Under the pieces are notes generated by a model. The model did no database searches. It was not told the origin of the DNA and worked only from the letters and a program-made list of their open reading frames with translations. Below are positions 25,060 through 35,700 of a DNA stretch of 64,000 nucleotides, piece after piece (position 1 is the stretch's first letter; each line of letters begins with the position of its first letter). The DNA comes from Emydura subglobosa (taxonomy: Eukaryota > Chordata > Testudines > Chelidae). Where the stretch lies: positions 18,472,230 through 18,536,229 of the forward strand of contig ML680053.1 of NCBI GenBank assembly GCA_007922225.1. The letters run 5' to 3'. Position numbers and translations under genes: made by a program.

Positions 25060-25400
25060 TCAAAATAGAGAGATTTGGGGTCTATCATGCACTTGTTTGT
25101 AAATTTGGACAAGTCACCTAACCAGTTTAAGCACATCTACACTATAATAAAAGTCCTGCAGCATAGCCACAGCTGGCCCAGGTCAGCTGACTCGAGCTTG
25201 CGAGACTTGGGTGTGGTTTCCCAGAACAGAATGTCTACATAGAAATTTTACAAACCTACAGCTTGAGTCCTGTGAGCCCATGTCAGCTGACCCAGGGAAA
25301 CCATGGCCATTTAATTGTTGTGACAGTGTCAAGGTGTGTAAAATGGATATAATCATATCTATCCACCTTGTAAAGGGCTTTCATTACCCAAGAGAGTAAA
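25060..25400 (+). repeat. MIR/CORE-SINE-like remnant, split
   Basis: The left piece (about 25060-25131) holds 'ggacaagtcacctaacc'; the right piece (about 25311-25400) holds 'tgtaaaatggatataatc' and 'ttgtaaagggctttcatta'. In vertebrate MIR-type SINEs these phrases lie close together, so the 180 bp between them look like an insertion. The copy is old and diverged; the exact SINE family is uncertain. Confidence 0.45.
25132..25310. mobile_element. hAT-like nonautonomous element inside a SINE
   Basis: The segment opens with 'cacatctacact' and has an internal palindrome: 'ggtcagctgactcgagc' on the left and 'gtcagctgaccc' on the right. 'Tctacact' ends and the CAGCTGAC core fit a small DNA element frequent in turtles. 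It separates two parts of one SINE, so it is younger than the SINE. Confidence 0.45.
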
Positions 25401-25995
25401 GTTACTTTCCTGTTTGCATGATTGGGCCAAAAAATGGAAATGAGACTCTCCACATGTCCACAGATCCAGCAAAGAAAACCGACCCAGGTCCAGCCAATCT
25501 TTCAGCTCTTTCAACCAGACTTGATAAAAAGCATGCTGAGATGTATGCAAATAGGTGCTGAGGGCTTGATCCATAGCCCACTGTACTCAATGGATAGCCT
25601 CCCGCTGGCTTCCACCAGCTTTAATGCAGGCTGTTAATGTTGAATATTAGTGCGTGTCGGAGTGTCAATGCTTGGGACCAGCTGTATGAATTCATATAGT
25701 GTGGGAGGTTATTTGTTGAGGCAGTGGTTTAGGTACAGATCTACTTTCTCAAAAAGAGTGGGATTGTGTTTGACAAAAAAGGCTTGTTTATTACTAAAAT
25801 ATTCTTGATCTGATTCCTGTTATAAAGTTTGTAAGCATGTTGCACTATTTTTGTTTGGTGCTCTTATTATAGGGACTCCTGCTTTGACTTTCATAGTAGA
25901 TTCAGCCCTGTGAATATATTTATCTGATGGAAAACAGTCTATTAAAACAAACAGGTGTCTGGCTTTTTGTTTGTTTATTGAGGCAATGGTTTAGG
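25401..25995. other. Unassigned DNA
   Basis: Nothing recognised. Confidence 0.45.
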
Positions 25996-25996
25996 G

Positions 25997-26038
<42 letters not shown>
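25996..26038 (+). repeat. (GT)n(GA)n microsatellite
   Basis: Five GT units run directly into about fifteen GA units. Confidence 0.95.
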
Positions 26039-26042
<4 letters not shown>

Positions 26043-27499
26043 GGATTTAATATATTTAAAGTGAATTTTTCAAAACTATTAAATCTCCAAACTGAAATTT
26101 GATGGTTTTTTGAGATGTCTGTGGAATACATCATTAAAGCATACTTGCCTCTTAACAAATGTAGCAATAACAATGTTTATTTCAGTTCTTTTTTTAGGGT
26201 TTTTTTTTCTTTACATTTCATTGGTATCTCCAAATAAACCAATACTTAAATTTAAGTAAAAAAGTTAAAAGAAAAAACAGGCACCAGTTTTTCTTCAAAT
26301 TACAACACTCCATTCCCAATTTACTTGTTATAAACAATATAATCATGTATAGCTTGCAAAACCACAATCATATTTCATAGTTAGCTTTTAAAAAGGTGTG
26401 TGCAAGAATAAATTCTCTTCTGTGTAACAATTTGTTTTGAATAACTAACTATATTTTCTGCTTACCATGACAGGCTCATGAATGAGACGGGAATGAATTC
26501 GCATATCTGTAATTCAGAGGCATAATAAAATCATGCATCTTTAGTGAAGACATTTTTAGAATAACTCTCTTCCATGCTTTCATTTTGCCTAGAGTGTTTT
26601 ACAGTCAATGCACGGCCTCAGCCTTAAAACCCTAGTAAATCAAACTTGATATTGGTTCACAGATTAAATTGAAGGTGACCCAAACAACAAAAGGGACCTG
26701 ATTCTGATATGTGTTCACCATGCATGACTTTTGTAGAAGTCAAATGAATTCAGGTGGGTGGAATGCGTTTCTGAATCAAGCCTCAGGGACTGATCTTTGG
26801 ATGAAGCCTTACATCAGTAGAAGAGATACTGTAGCAAGAGATCTGTCCTGAAGAAGTTTGTCCATTGACCTGATTCACAGCAAAGTCCTTCTTGATGCAA
26901 AATTCGAGTGGGTGATTCCCTCCCCCTTGGATGTTAGTTCCATGGCTTCTTTTATCCCTCCAAAGACCTAAAGGAAAAGTCAGCAGGAGAAATGACCTGT
27001 CACCATTTGGGATTATTGCCTTCCTAAGCTTTGAACTGCAAAACAAGGTACTAATGTTTGGACATAAGATCCATTAAACTGAAGTAATTTTTACTATGTG
27101 CAGACCAACAAGTGAGCCTTACTCTGCTTTATCTATAAAGTGATAATATTAAAATTCTGGGGTCGATTTCTTTTGCAAAAAAAGGAGAGCATATAGTTAG
27201 TCATACTCAGAAACCTATTTTTCTTTATTATACAACAATCAGCTGTTTTGACTGTTTCCAGAATGCACAGGGGACTTCTTAATCATTGACCGTTTAAAAC
27301 CTCAGAATGGTCTCCTTTTCAGATTGTTCACTTTATAATGCAAGTACATTGTTTGCCTGTAAACAGTTTGAGAAGGCAAAGCAGAAGATCACTGTGAAAA
27401 GAAGTTGACTGTTATATAGGGTATACCAACATTTGCCAAGATATTGCTTACATTTAAAGGATACAAACTTCTAGATATTCAGTAGTACAAGATGTCTCA
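26039..27499. other. Mostly unassigned DNA
   Basis: No gene recognised. A possible palindromic element fragment is at 26697-26790 ('acctgattctgatatg' and 'ctgaatcaagcctcagg'). Confidence 0.4.
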
Positions 27500-27613
27500 G
27501 GAGTGTGAGTGTGAGTGTGAGTGTGAGTGTGAGTGTGAGTGTGAGTGNNNNNNNNNNGTGAGTGTGAGTGTGAGTGTGAGTGTGAGTGTGAGTGTGAGTG
27601 TGAGAGAGAGAGA
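27500..27613 (+). repeat. (GTGAGT)n hexamer array with (GA)n end
   Basis: A pure 6-bp repeat occupies 27501-27547 and 27558-27602 on both sides of ten N, then changes to GA dinucleotides. The repeat phase on the two sides does not fit a 10-base gap, so the true length is unknown. Confidence 0.95.
27548..27557. other. Assembly gap (10 N)
   Basis: Ten N inside the hexamer array; a placeholder for unresolved repeat length. Confidence 0.98.
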
Positions 27614-29749
27614 ATCTAAAATTAAGGATAGGGACATTCATTTTGCCCAATCAACCCAGTAAACTCAAATGTTGAGGTTTCTAGATATGGACTTGAAATG
27701 GAACACTATACGATTTGTGATACGAAGAATCGATTTACAAGAGAAATCCCCAATGAAATCAATGCCCTGAACCCTCTTTGCTCCAACAAGGAATTCCCTC
27801 CCCTCCCCCCAGACTTCATGTACATCCAGTAGCTCTACAACTGTTCCTCTCTCCTCCCTCCACAAAGCCCTCTTCCACAGGTTCCACCTCAGCACTCTAA
27901 CACTATGGAAACAGACATTATAGACAATCTTGAAATAGATCAACAGGAGCATAGTGCTCAACCCTCCTATTTAGAGGCATACTCCTCCTTCCCCTCACCT
28001 CCCCCATTTTCCTTCCGTTTCGTAAATCACAACCACAGACACACAAAAAATTAATTTATTTTTCCTTCATCTTTCTGTTAGGCTAAAATAGATATGGCTA
28101 GTCAGTCTGTGGGAGAGTCCACCTTAAAAAGTTCACCCACCATCCCAGAGGAAGGGCCCAGGCTCCAGCCAGGAGATACCATGTCTGTGTGTCTGCTATT
28201 TATATCGTGGCCATAGTTGCAGTAACCAGGAGTTAAAATAAAGTAACAAAGTCGGATGACAAAGCCAAATCAGAGGATTCTGCTTTCCCCTTTCTAGTGT
28301 TCAGTCACTTATTCTTGGATTTTTCTTGTTTCAGGAATAATCTGTGTTTACATTCCATATGCAGGCCACTCTCTCATGCCATCCTAGTTTTGTGGGCATT
28401 ATTTGATGACTAATATGTATTATAGTCTCTTTCAACTAGCCAACCTTGATTTAGAAAACTGAGTTGTGGTGTTCTTTTCTTCTTGGGACAGTGTGAAAGT
28501 CTGTGTGTAGGAACAGATATCGGCTCAGACTACAGTTAGAGCGCATTGGATACCCTGCTTCTAGCAGGGATCTACACCTGATGTTCCGTGCATGACCACT
28601 GTAATTAGACATGGGTCCCAAAACCAAACGTCAGATCCACTTCCAAACTTTCCACAAGTCTGGATACGTTTGGATCCAGGATTATGCTGAATATCAATAT
28701 AGAGAAACAGAGAAGTTTGTATCCAAATATGTTATTTATTAAGTGCTATTCTTGGTAGTATGCAACACTACTGAAACTGATTTGCCTTTAAATTGGCACT
28801 AAAGCAATTGCTGATCCAATGGCACACATGAAATGACTAGTGAATGAAGTCCACATTGTATCCAAACTCCAGTTGTCCTTTATATTCCTGCATCTGCTTA
28901 CATTCCTTGTTTTCTTTCACATTATTTATTTTACAGTTTGATAACAGAAAGTATAAAAACCGTATTTTAAAGGACAACAAATTCTCCTGCGTTATTTGTC
29001 TTTTCAATAAATAGCTTAGATAATCTACAGTTTTCACCAGGCCTTGAGGGGAAAATCCTGCTTATTGCATTGCTTATTTTGTGTCCTGTAAGTGGAAACT
29101 ATTGTGAATCTCAGAGATGGCAAGAGTACTATGCAATAGATTAGCTCCTATGATAACTACTCTTTTTATTATATAGCAAACAGTCATTAATTTAAAACAT
29201 GTAAATTGGAAATCTGAGGACCGTAACAGCAGCTGTAGTAGGGATATATTTTTTCAACATGTGATTACTTCCATAATTCTTGGGTATGGGAGAACTGCTG
29301 CCAAACAGAACAGTCAAATGTTCCCAGTTAGATGCATCAACTGCTACCTCATTAAGGAGGGAAGTGGAAACTGTGGACATGGGAGGAATGTGCATTCTAC
29401 AAACCATTTAATTTTAAATTCAAATATAAAATACTTTATGAAGATAATAAGAGTGATGGATAAAGGTCTAAAAGCCCTCTCTTATGAAAAAATAATACTC
29501 AGCATATACTTAGCATAAATATACTACTGTATCTTTTTCATGACCATTATCACAAAACTCAGCACAACTGATGCAACCAGCTGTACTGGGTCTCTGGAAA
29601 GCTGGACAGAAAATTTTAGTAGTGTACAGTTTTCAGGAACTGAAATAAAACCAGCTGGAAAGGAAGTTTGATTGAATCTTGGTTGGCTTGTGAGATGTGA
29701 TAAGATCATAGCTGTGGTTAAAATAGTTATGTAACTAAAAAGAGATAAT
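27614..29749. other. Unassigned DNA
   Basis: No gene or repeat named. A minus-strand frame of 98 codons (27665-27961) shows no domain. The segment near 28618-28690 has paired words ('ggatacgtttggatccagg') that may belong to an old repeat. Confidence 0.45.
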
Positions 29750-29771
29750 GTTGTGTGTGTGTGTGTGTGTC
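29750..29771 (+). repeat. (GT)n microsatellite
   Basis: About ten GT units. Confidence 0.9.
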
Positions 29772-29943
29772 CGTCCTTGATCTGAAATGTAGATGTTTCT
29801 CCCTGAGTGGTGAAGTGGCATGTGTGAGGCAGCTTCCATTTTGTGTTTCAGTTTATATGCAGCATGTTAATCACTGTATTTTCTCTCTCTCAATGACATT
29901 AGCTCTTTGATTTTTGTTTTCTCTAATATGAAATCTAAGTCTG

Positions 29944-29951
<8 letters not shown>

Positions 29952-29994
<43 letters not shown>
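29952..29994 (+). repeat. (GT)n microsatellite
   Basis: Twenty-one uninterrupted GT units. Confidence 0.95.
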
Positions 29995-29995
<1 letters not shown>

Positions 29996-30379
29996 GACAT
30001 TTGTTTTTGTCTCTATTCAGGATCCAGAACAAACAGTTGTGAAAACTTTTTTGATTTGAAAATTAAGAACTTTATTTGAATGTAGAAAAGAGGATTTTGT
30101 AAAGTTATTGCACAGTTGGAATGCACTAATGGAGTCCTTTTGATTAGATGTAATTTACATTAAGCAAGTTTTCACACCAGTCATTGGTATTAATGTAATA
30201 TCAGAGGTTAGACCTACACACTGGAGGCTGTTGCTTTATTCTTGGTGTTAGTCTTGGCAGTAAGTCTGGCAGTGTTGCCTTTCCTGTTTTTTCCCCTACT
30301 CCATTTCAATTCCAGGTCCGTTCCTGTCCTGTGCTTACTTAAATTCAGAGTTTGAATGTGTGCTACATTCCATCTCCTA
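29995..30379. other. Unassigned DNA
   Basis: Nothing recognised before the minisatellite. Confidence 0.4.
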
Positions 30380-30715
30380 CCAATCAGGCTCATTATCAAG
30401 GTCTATACCTATAATTTGCACAGGAGCCTCCGTTATCTCCTTACCTTTTAAGTTTCAGGGGCTTAATACATGCTACCCTTAAGATCAGTCTATTCCAATT
30501 TATTGTTAGGGTCTGAGTGATTCTTGCCCTGAAGCTCTCTGCTTTCAAACTCAGTCAGGGTCTGTATGTTTTGTGCCCTCAGGCTCTACCCTTTCAGACT
30601 GATCATCAGGGCTTGCATGAATGTTGCTGCTAGGTTGTCGCCTTTCAGTTTCAGTTTCAGGACTGGAGCACCTGCTACTCTCAGATTCTCACCTTTCAGC
30701 TTTGATATTGGGGTT
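30380..30715. repeat. Degenerate minisatellite, about 50-bp period
   Basis: Units start near 30432, 30483, 30535, 30584, 30635 and 30686, a spacing of 49 to 52 bp. Each unit has the same order of words: 'ctctacccttt' or a variant, then 'cagactgatcatcaggg' or a variant, then a 't-gcatgaatgttgc' part and 'cctcagg' or a variant. Individual units differ at many positions, so the array is old. The strand of any transcript is unknown and no long open frame follows the period. Confidence 0.65.
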
Positions 30716-31293
30716 TAAAGGCCTAATGGCTTTAAAATGTTTTCCATTTTAATATTTCCGTATTTCATGCTTCAGATGGATGTAGTTAGATTGCCGTCTC
30801 ATTGATGTCACCTCCCTTTTTAAGTTTCTTAATATTCACCTGTCATTTCAGCGTTTCCATTCATTTCTGTATTTACACTCCTTCCGCATTTCAGTGCATA
30901 AGGGTCCTCGCAGAATATTTATTTTGTGTGTGGTGGAAACAGTTTGCAAGTGCACCTTGTGTTTTTAAGTCAGAAAACGGCAATGGGGAAAAAGTGGGGA
31001 TTTCTCTTCTGTATGGTAATTCAAACCCATCTTTTGGGCAGAGTGTCCAGCAGACAGTTCTACATCATGCCCAGCGGGACTTACCCAGTTTTCCAACTCC
31101 TTAAATTAAATGATACTCTCCTTAAAGATGTCGTATTTACAGTTGCCTCTGAATGGCTGAGAATTAGTAGCCGTTGTGGCATTGTTTGGGTTAAGTTCTA
31201 TGTTGCCTTTAAAATACTGGGGCTTTTCCACACATCACTGAACTCTCGTATGTTGCTCTCAATGAGCTTGATTGGTTTATCCTGCAGATTTCT
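30716..31293. other. Unassigned DNA
   Basis: Nothing recognised. Overlapping frames of 100 and 143 codons have no domain; the second runs into the CTTG repeat. Confidence 0.45.
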
Positions 31294-31294
31294 T

Positions 31295-31324
<30 letters not shown>
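31294..31324 (+). repeat. (CTTG)n microsatellite
   Basis: About seven tandem TTGC units followed by a T-run. Confidence 0.95.
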
Positions 31325-31325
<1 letters not shown>

Positions 31326-32585
31326 TTTTTTGGTCCCTGTCCACTCAAAACTCCTAATCAGAGCCAAAACGCATCCTGTTGTAGTGAGGTAGAGGGTGCA
31401 GGGATGCTCAGACATAAATCTCACACACTCCCCTTCTTCCTGTACCTCAGTTTAACTGTTCTCTGAAGCACAGAACAGAGTCCTGTTTTTCCAGGACTTT
31501 TCTGAGAGCATTACGCACAATTAAATGGCTATTATATGTAAAACCTTGAGTGTAGCTGTTAATAACAGTTCCCTGTCATAGTCCAAGCCAGAACACTATA
31601 CAGTGTCTTAGGAAACAAACACTTTGTGCACACAGGAATAAAATGTTAAATAGAATAAACTTTTGTAAACTGTATTTGCAATAGTCTGAACAACTTTTAA
31701 ACAACAGCTATTAGACAGTAAATCTATTGATTTTCCTTATACAGACTTCCCATTTTTTGTTCCTGTTACATATATTTAAAGACAAGATTTCAACGTATTC
31801 ACACTGTTGTATTTTAGCACACACTTACAAACACACTTCCACCTAATTCTCTGAGATAAATTCTCAGTCTTTGTAGCGTGGGCACAGTATATCGTGTGTT
31901 TCACCTGTACTCTTCAGAACTTGATCAATGGTACCAGAACCCTGCCAACCAACAGCCTGAGGGATCTCCATAGCTAGCAGCAGTCTGGCCTTTGGGTTAA
32001 TAGTTAGCTGGTTCTCTCCATTGCTGGTGAAATAGACATCTGTACCCAGTATCCAAAGTGATATAGGTGATAGGACCCAGCCATCACAGCAGATGCATCT
32101 CTTGGTCCTGCATGGATCAGCTGCTGAGTACACAAGACTGTCTTTAACTTCTTTATTGATAATCTTTGTCCCCTTTCAGCTCTGATTGGCTCAGCTCTCA
32201 AATGGTGAATACGTGTGCTCCTTGCCCACAATGAAACCTTCCTATACAGCTTCAAAAACATCTACTGAACATCTAGTAACTGCCACACACTATCTCTGAG
32301 CCCTCCTTGCTGAGTTCCCCTGGCCTACACACCCTATGTGTACAGAGACGCAGCATTCCAAATAAACTCCATGTCTCCTCCCCCTTTCTCTGCCCCAAAC
32401 TATGTAAAATGTTGCAGTATAAAGCATATGGGTTACACTGCTTCCAGTTTGTTTTTCTCATCAGTCTCCAGTGCAGGGCTGGCATGCATGCTGCCTGTTA
32501 GCTGTTGTCTAATTTTTCAGACTCCAGTCCGGAATGGAACTTAGTCTGTTCTGATTCATTGCCAGGTCTTGGATGCTTGCTTTTC
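31325..32585. other. Unassigned DNA
   Basis: No gene recognised. A minus-strand frame at 31864-32133 (89 codons) has an ordinary residue mix but no known motif, begins with GTG rather than ATG, and has stops just upstream. Confidence 0.45.
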
Positions 32586-32856
32586 AGGGTATGTCTACAC
32601 TCAGATCGATCTTTCTGGCTCGGTTGAGCGGTCAGTGTAGACCCACTCAATTGATCAGGAAGTCGACGCAGTAAATCCACCCCCTCAAGTGGTGTAGTGC
32701 TGCGTCGACAGGAACGCGGTTCCTATCGGCACAGTGCAGTGAAGATGACGCACAGAAGGGAAGCAGAGAAGTCGATGGGAGTTACACAAGCTACTCTTCA
32801 TTTGTGTAACTCCCGTCGACTGCTGCCGAATTTCCAGATAAGTGTAGACCAGGGCT
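32586..32856 (+). mobile_element. hAT-like nonautonomous element
   Basis: Starts 'agggtatgtctacact' and ends 'agtgtagaccagggct', so the termini are inverted copies with few differences. Inside are 'gaagtcgacgcagtaaatcc' and, near the right, 'aactcccgtcgactgctgcc'. The same words in reverse order appear at 59574-59847, so the two are copies of one family in opposite orientation. It has no coding capacity and would have needed a transposase from elsewhere. No convincing 8-bp duplication is left. Confidence 0.75.
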
Positions 32857-33001
32857 CAGAAGCTCTGCTGCTTGAAACAGGTCTAGTGCTCAAAAGACTG
32901 ATTCTCTAATTCCTTATTCCTTGTGTAGTCAGGTACAACTGTGCCAAGTGAGTGCAAAGCGTGTGTAAACAGTACCGTTCTGAAGTCGTACCTGTATTCA
33001 A
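32857..33001. other. Unassigned spacer
   Basis: Short spacer between two DNA elements. Confidence 0.4.
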
Positions 33002-33220
33002 AGGGTGTGTCTACACTGGAGCTGGAGGTATAATTTCAAGCTTGGGTAGATGTACCCATGCTAGCTCGGTTCTGCTAGCATGCCAGGAATAGAAGGGTAG
33101 CCGTGCTGGCTTGAGTGGCAGAACTGTCTAGCCACCTGAGTAAAATCCTCTCTGAACCCCTAGGCACGTACATGGTCCATCTCATTGCTCATACTGCTGT
33201 GGCTACACTTCCATTTTTAG

Positions 33221-34072
33221 GGTAGATCTATACTTGTGGTGACATGTAGAGCACAGACACTACACGCCCAGCTAGCAGAGGTATAAATAGCAGAGTGGAC
33301 GGTATCAGGGCCTGGCACATGGGTGGTCATGCCTCATGGTTAGAGCAGGAGTCAGGTCTAGTGGTTAGAGAAGGAGTGAGGAATAGGAGCCCAGAGCTGA
33401 AGTCAGAGCCCAGATGTCAGATCTAAGGGTCAGAGCCAAAGTCAGGAATCCGAGCAGAGGGTCAGAACTGGAGTCAGAGCTTGCAAATTAGAGCTGAGAG
33501 TCAGGACTGGGTTACCTGGAGCGAGGCAAAACAGGGGCAAGATCTTGTCCAAGGCAGGGAACAAACAGGGTCAGGAGCTATCACCGCTGTGGGCAAATGC
33601 TTTTAGCAGCTACTGAACAGCTGCTGCTACTGGGCTTAAGAGCCAGCTGACTCTTCCAACCAGACAGGTGTTGTGGCCCATCAAGCAGGCTAGTACAGGT
33701 CAGATGTGCTTGTTAGGTTGCCCGGAAACTGGCTGTGCTGCAGGTCTTGCTTCCAGACTGGGGTTCTGCTGCATGCCCAGATTCCTGATAGACAGTGAGG
33801 CACCTCTGAGGTGAGTAAAGTGCCTACACGCCAGAACCCTGAGCCATGGTTCTCTGGATGTCCTGGCAGTGCCTCCCAATCTCCATTGCTGTTTGTAGCA
33901 GTGTAATGGCCCGCTGCCTTCCAGCTGCTAAAACATTTCACCACTGCTAGGAAAGACTCTATCATCATGGAAAGGCTCTGGCAACACATTGCAGTGAGCA
34001 TGGTGCATGCCTGCCTTTCACTGTGGCATGTAGCTACACATACCCTACATGCTGCCGCAAATGTAGACGGGA
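33221..34072. mobile_element. DNA transposon (inner) nested in the outer element
   Basis: The left end 'ggtagatctatacttgtgg' and the reversed right end 'ggtcccgtctacatttgcgg' are imperfect inverted repeats, and both continue into '-acatgtag'. The direct repeat TTAG lies on each side (33217-33220 and 34073-34076), a possible short target duplication. It carries a degenerate short tandem repeat (33340-33520) and no recognisable transposase. A minus-strand frame of 103 codons near its right end has no known motif. Confidence 0.65.
33340..33520 (+). repeat. Degenerate short tandem repeat ('gtcagag' words)
   Basis: Words like 'gagtcagg', 'ggtcagagcc', 'aagtcaggaatccgagc' and 'ggagtcagagc' recur every 12 to 25 bp. 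It looks like a decayed minisatellite inside the inner transposon. Confidence 0.6.
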
Positions 34073-34154
34073 CCTTAGTGTGCTAGTTCGATCAGAGTTA
34101 GTGTGTGTACATCTCCCCATGTGGGAAATTACATTTTCAGCTCCAGTGTACCCC

Positions 34155-34221
34155 AAGATGAACGAGTTAAACTTTAAATGTTTAAAACACACTTGTAATT
34201 AAAGCATTTGAATATAGAGAA
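34155..34221. other. Unassigned spacer
   Basis: Short AT-rich spacer. Confidence 0.4.
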
Positions 34222-35538
34222 GGGTAAAATTTTCAAAAGTCATTTTCCTAAATGACTTAGGAGCCTAAGTCCCATTTCCAAAAGTGGCTCTGTAATGCCT
34301 AGGGCCTGGATTTTTAAAGGCATTTATGTGCCTACCAATGCCAATAGGTGCTTAGTCAGATTTTCAAAAGTGCCCTGGGGCTAGATCCACAACGAAGACT
34401 GGAGAAGAGAAGACTGGGGGGGACATAAAACACTCAAGCACGTAAAAGGTTGTTATAAAGAGCAGGGTGATAAATTGTTCTTCTTAACCATTGAGGACAG
34501 GACCAGAAGTAGTGGGCTTAAATTGCAGCAATGGAGATTTAGGTTAGACAGAAAAAACTTCCTAAGGGTATTTAAGTACTGGAACAAATTGCCTAGGGAG
34601 ATTGTGGAATCTCTGTCATTGGAGGTTTTTAAGAACAAGTTTGACAAATATCTGTCAGGGATGGTCTTAATCCTGCCTCAGTGCAGGGGAGTGAACTAGA
34701 TCCCCTATCAAGGTCCTTTCCCCTCCTACATTTCTATGATTCTATATAGTGCAGTGTGAGAGTTAGATGCATAAGGATGGGATTTCCAAAAGCCAGCATG
34801 CTGAGTGGGGAGCCACCTAAGGTAACCAACAGGGCCTAAGCCACATCCTTCAAAAGGAATTAGGTGCCTAACATAAGGCAACTTCCTTTTTGGGGGGATT
34901 CACAGCCATGAACCCTCTTCTAGAGTTAAGTGTCTAAAGACAAGTCAGTCCTTTCTCACAAAAATAAATACGTGTGTGCGCGTTTTTGTTTTTTTTTTTT
35001 AAACTAGAGCGAGAGAGCACCAAACAAACTGGTGGCAGTCCCCTTTTACTTAATAGCTCAGTGGTTAGAGCACTCATTCCAGGTAGATGTCTGGTGGGAT
35101 TTATAAAGGCATCTAAGGAAATGGGATTTGAGCACCTACTGGCCTAAATACCTTGAGGATCTGGGCCTTAGCCCAATCAGATGCTTTTGAAGTGGACTCT
35201 TATCCATTCAGCAGCCTCTGAGCACGCCTTCCAGATTGGTCCCCAGAGTAAGATAGAAGCTCCTTGTCTGTCTTCCCTCGGTTTGTAATTCACATTGGGA
35301 CTTAGGCACAAATGCCTACAGAGGGGCAGCAGCTTACAGGGAGAATCTATGGAGCTTCTGCAGCAGCAATTTAAGCATCTAACGAATTTAGGCACCTACA
35401 AGGTTTGGTGGCAGGAGTTTTGTAGATCACAGTAGAGCCTACAACTGGGACTTAAATGCCTAACCCCAAGATTTAAATGACCAAGTACCTTTATGTATCT
35501 GGGCCCTAATCACTTAGGTACTTCTAAAAATTTTACCC
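34222..35538. mobile_element. DNA element with 'gggtaaaatttt' ends, containing a CR1
   Basis: The left end 'gggtaaaattttcaaaag' and the reversed right end 'gggtaaaatttttagaag' match, and both lead into '...taaatgacttag' or 'cctaagtgatta'. The interior repeats words such as 'gcctaagtccc', 'ttaggtgcctaac' and 'ttaggcacctac', typical of a sauropsid nonautonomous DNA element. Without the CR1 insertion (34398-34746) the element is about 970 bp. A tRNA-like 'agctcagtggttagagcac' lies at 35055-35073. No transposase is visible. Confidence 0.6.
34398..34746 (+). mobile_element. CR1 LINE 3' end
   Basis: Starts in the C-terminal tail of ORF2 ('gagaagactgggggg', then TIEDRTRSSGLKLQQW and YWNKLPREIVESLSLEVF in one frame, 34475-34660) and ends with 'cctacatttctatgattct', the usual CR1 3' end. 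The 5' truncation is typical of CR1 insertion. It lies inside a DNA element and so is younger than that element. Confidence 0.9.
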
Positions 35539-35599
35539 AAGGTTTCATCTACCCTCAGCTTCAATGGGTGTAAATGACTACACATGGTTGAAATGTAGT

Positions 35600-35700
35600 T
35601 GTAGCTGCATCTGTCGCAGAATATTAGAGACAAGGTGGGTGAAGTAATATCTTTTATTGGACCATCTTCTGTTGGTGAGAGAAACAAGCTGTCTCTATAC
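35600..35700 (-). mobile_element. Retroelement 3'-end fragment (possibly Penelope-like)
   Basis: 'gtaatatcttttattgg' and 'ttctgttggtgagagaaac' match, from memory, the end of a widespread sauropsid retroelement that reads on the minus strand and that I associate with Penelope-like elements. On that strand one frame reads SPTEDGPIKDITSPTLS. Only about 100 bp remain, so the class is uncertain. Confidence 0.4.

Larger units (their letters stand above)
33002..34154. mobile_element. hAT-like element (outer), split by another
   Basis: The left part (33002-33220) begins 'agggtgtgtctacactgg' and goes on to 'agctggaggtataatttc'; the right part (34073-34154), reversed, begins 'ggggtacactggagctg' and continues 'aaaatgtaatttcc'. 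These inverted ends belong to one small element of about 300 bp. The middle 852 bp is a different element with its own inverted ends. The joined halves around the break read 'ccatttttag' and 'gtgtgctagttcg'. Confidence 0.7.

Noticed and set aside
27500..27613. CRISPR-like or regulatory direct repeat array
   Set aside because: It is a simple hexamer repeat with no spacers, in a vertebrate genome.
30926..31357. Open frame of 143 codons with a Leu-Ala-Cys-Leu-Leu repeat
   Set aside because: The repeat residues are the translated (CTTG)n microsatellite; no domain precedes them.
31864..32133. Minus-strand frame of 89 codons that looks like ordinary protein
   Set aside because: It starts with GTG, has upstream stops, shows no family motif, and no splice sites could be argued for.
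35055..35073. tRNA-like 'agctcagtggttagagcac'
   Set aside because: Only the A-box-like phrase is present; there is no cloverleaf, and it lies inside a DNA element.
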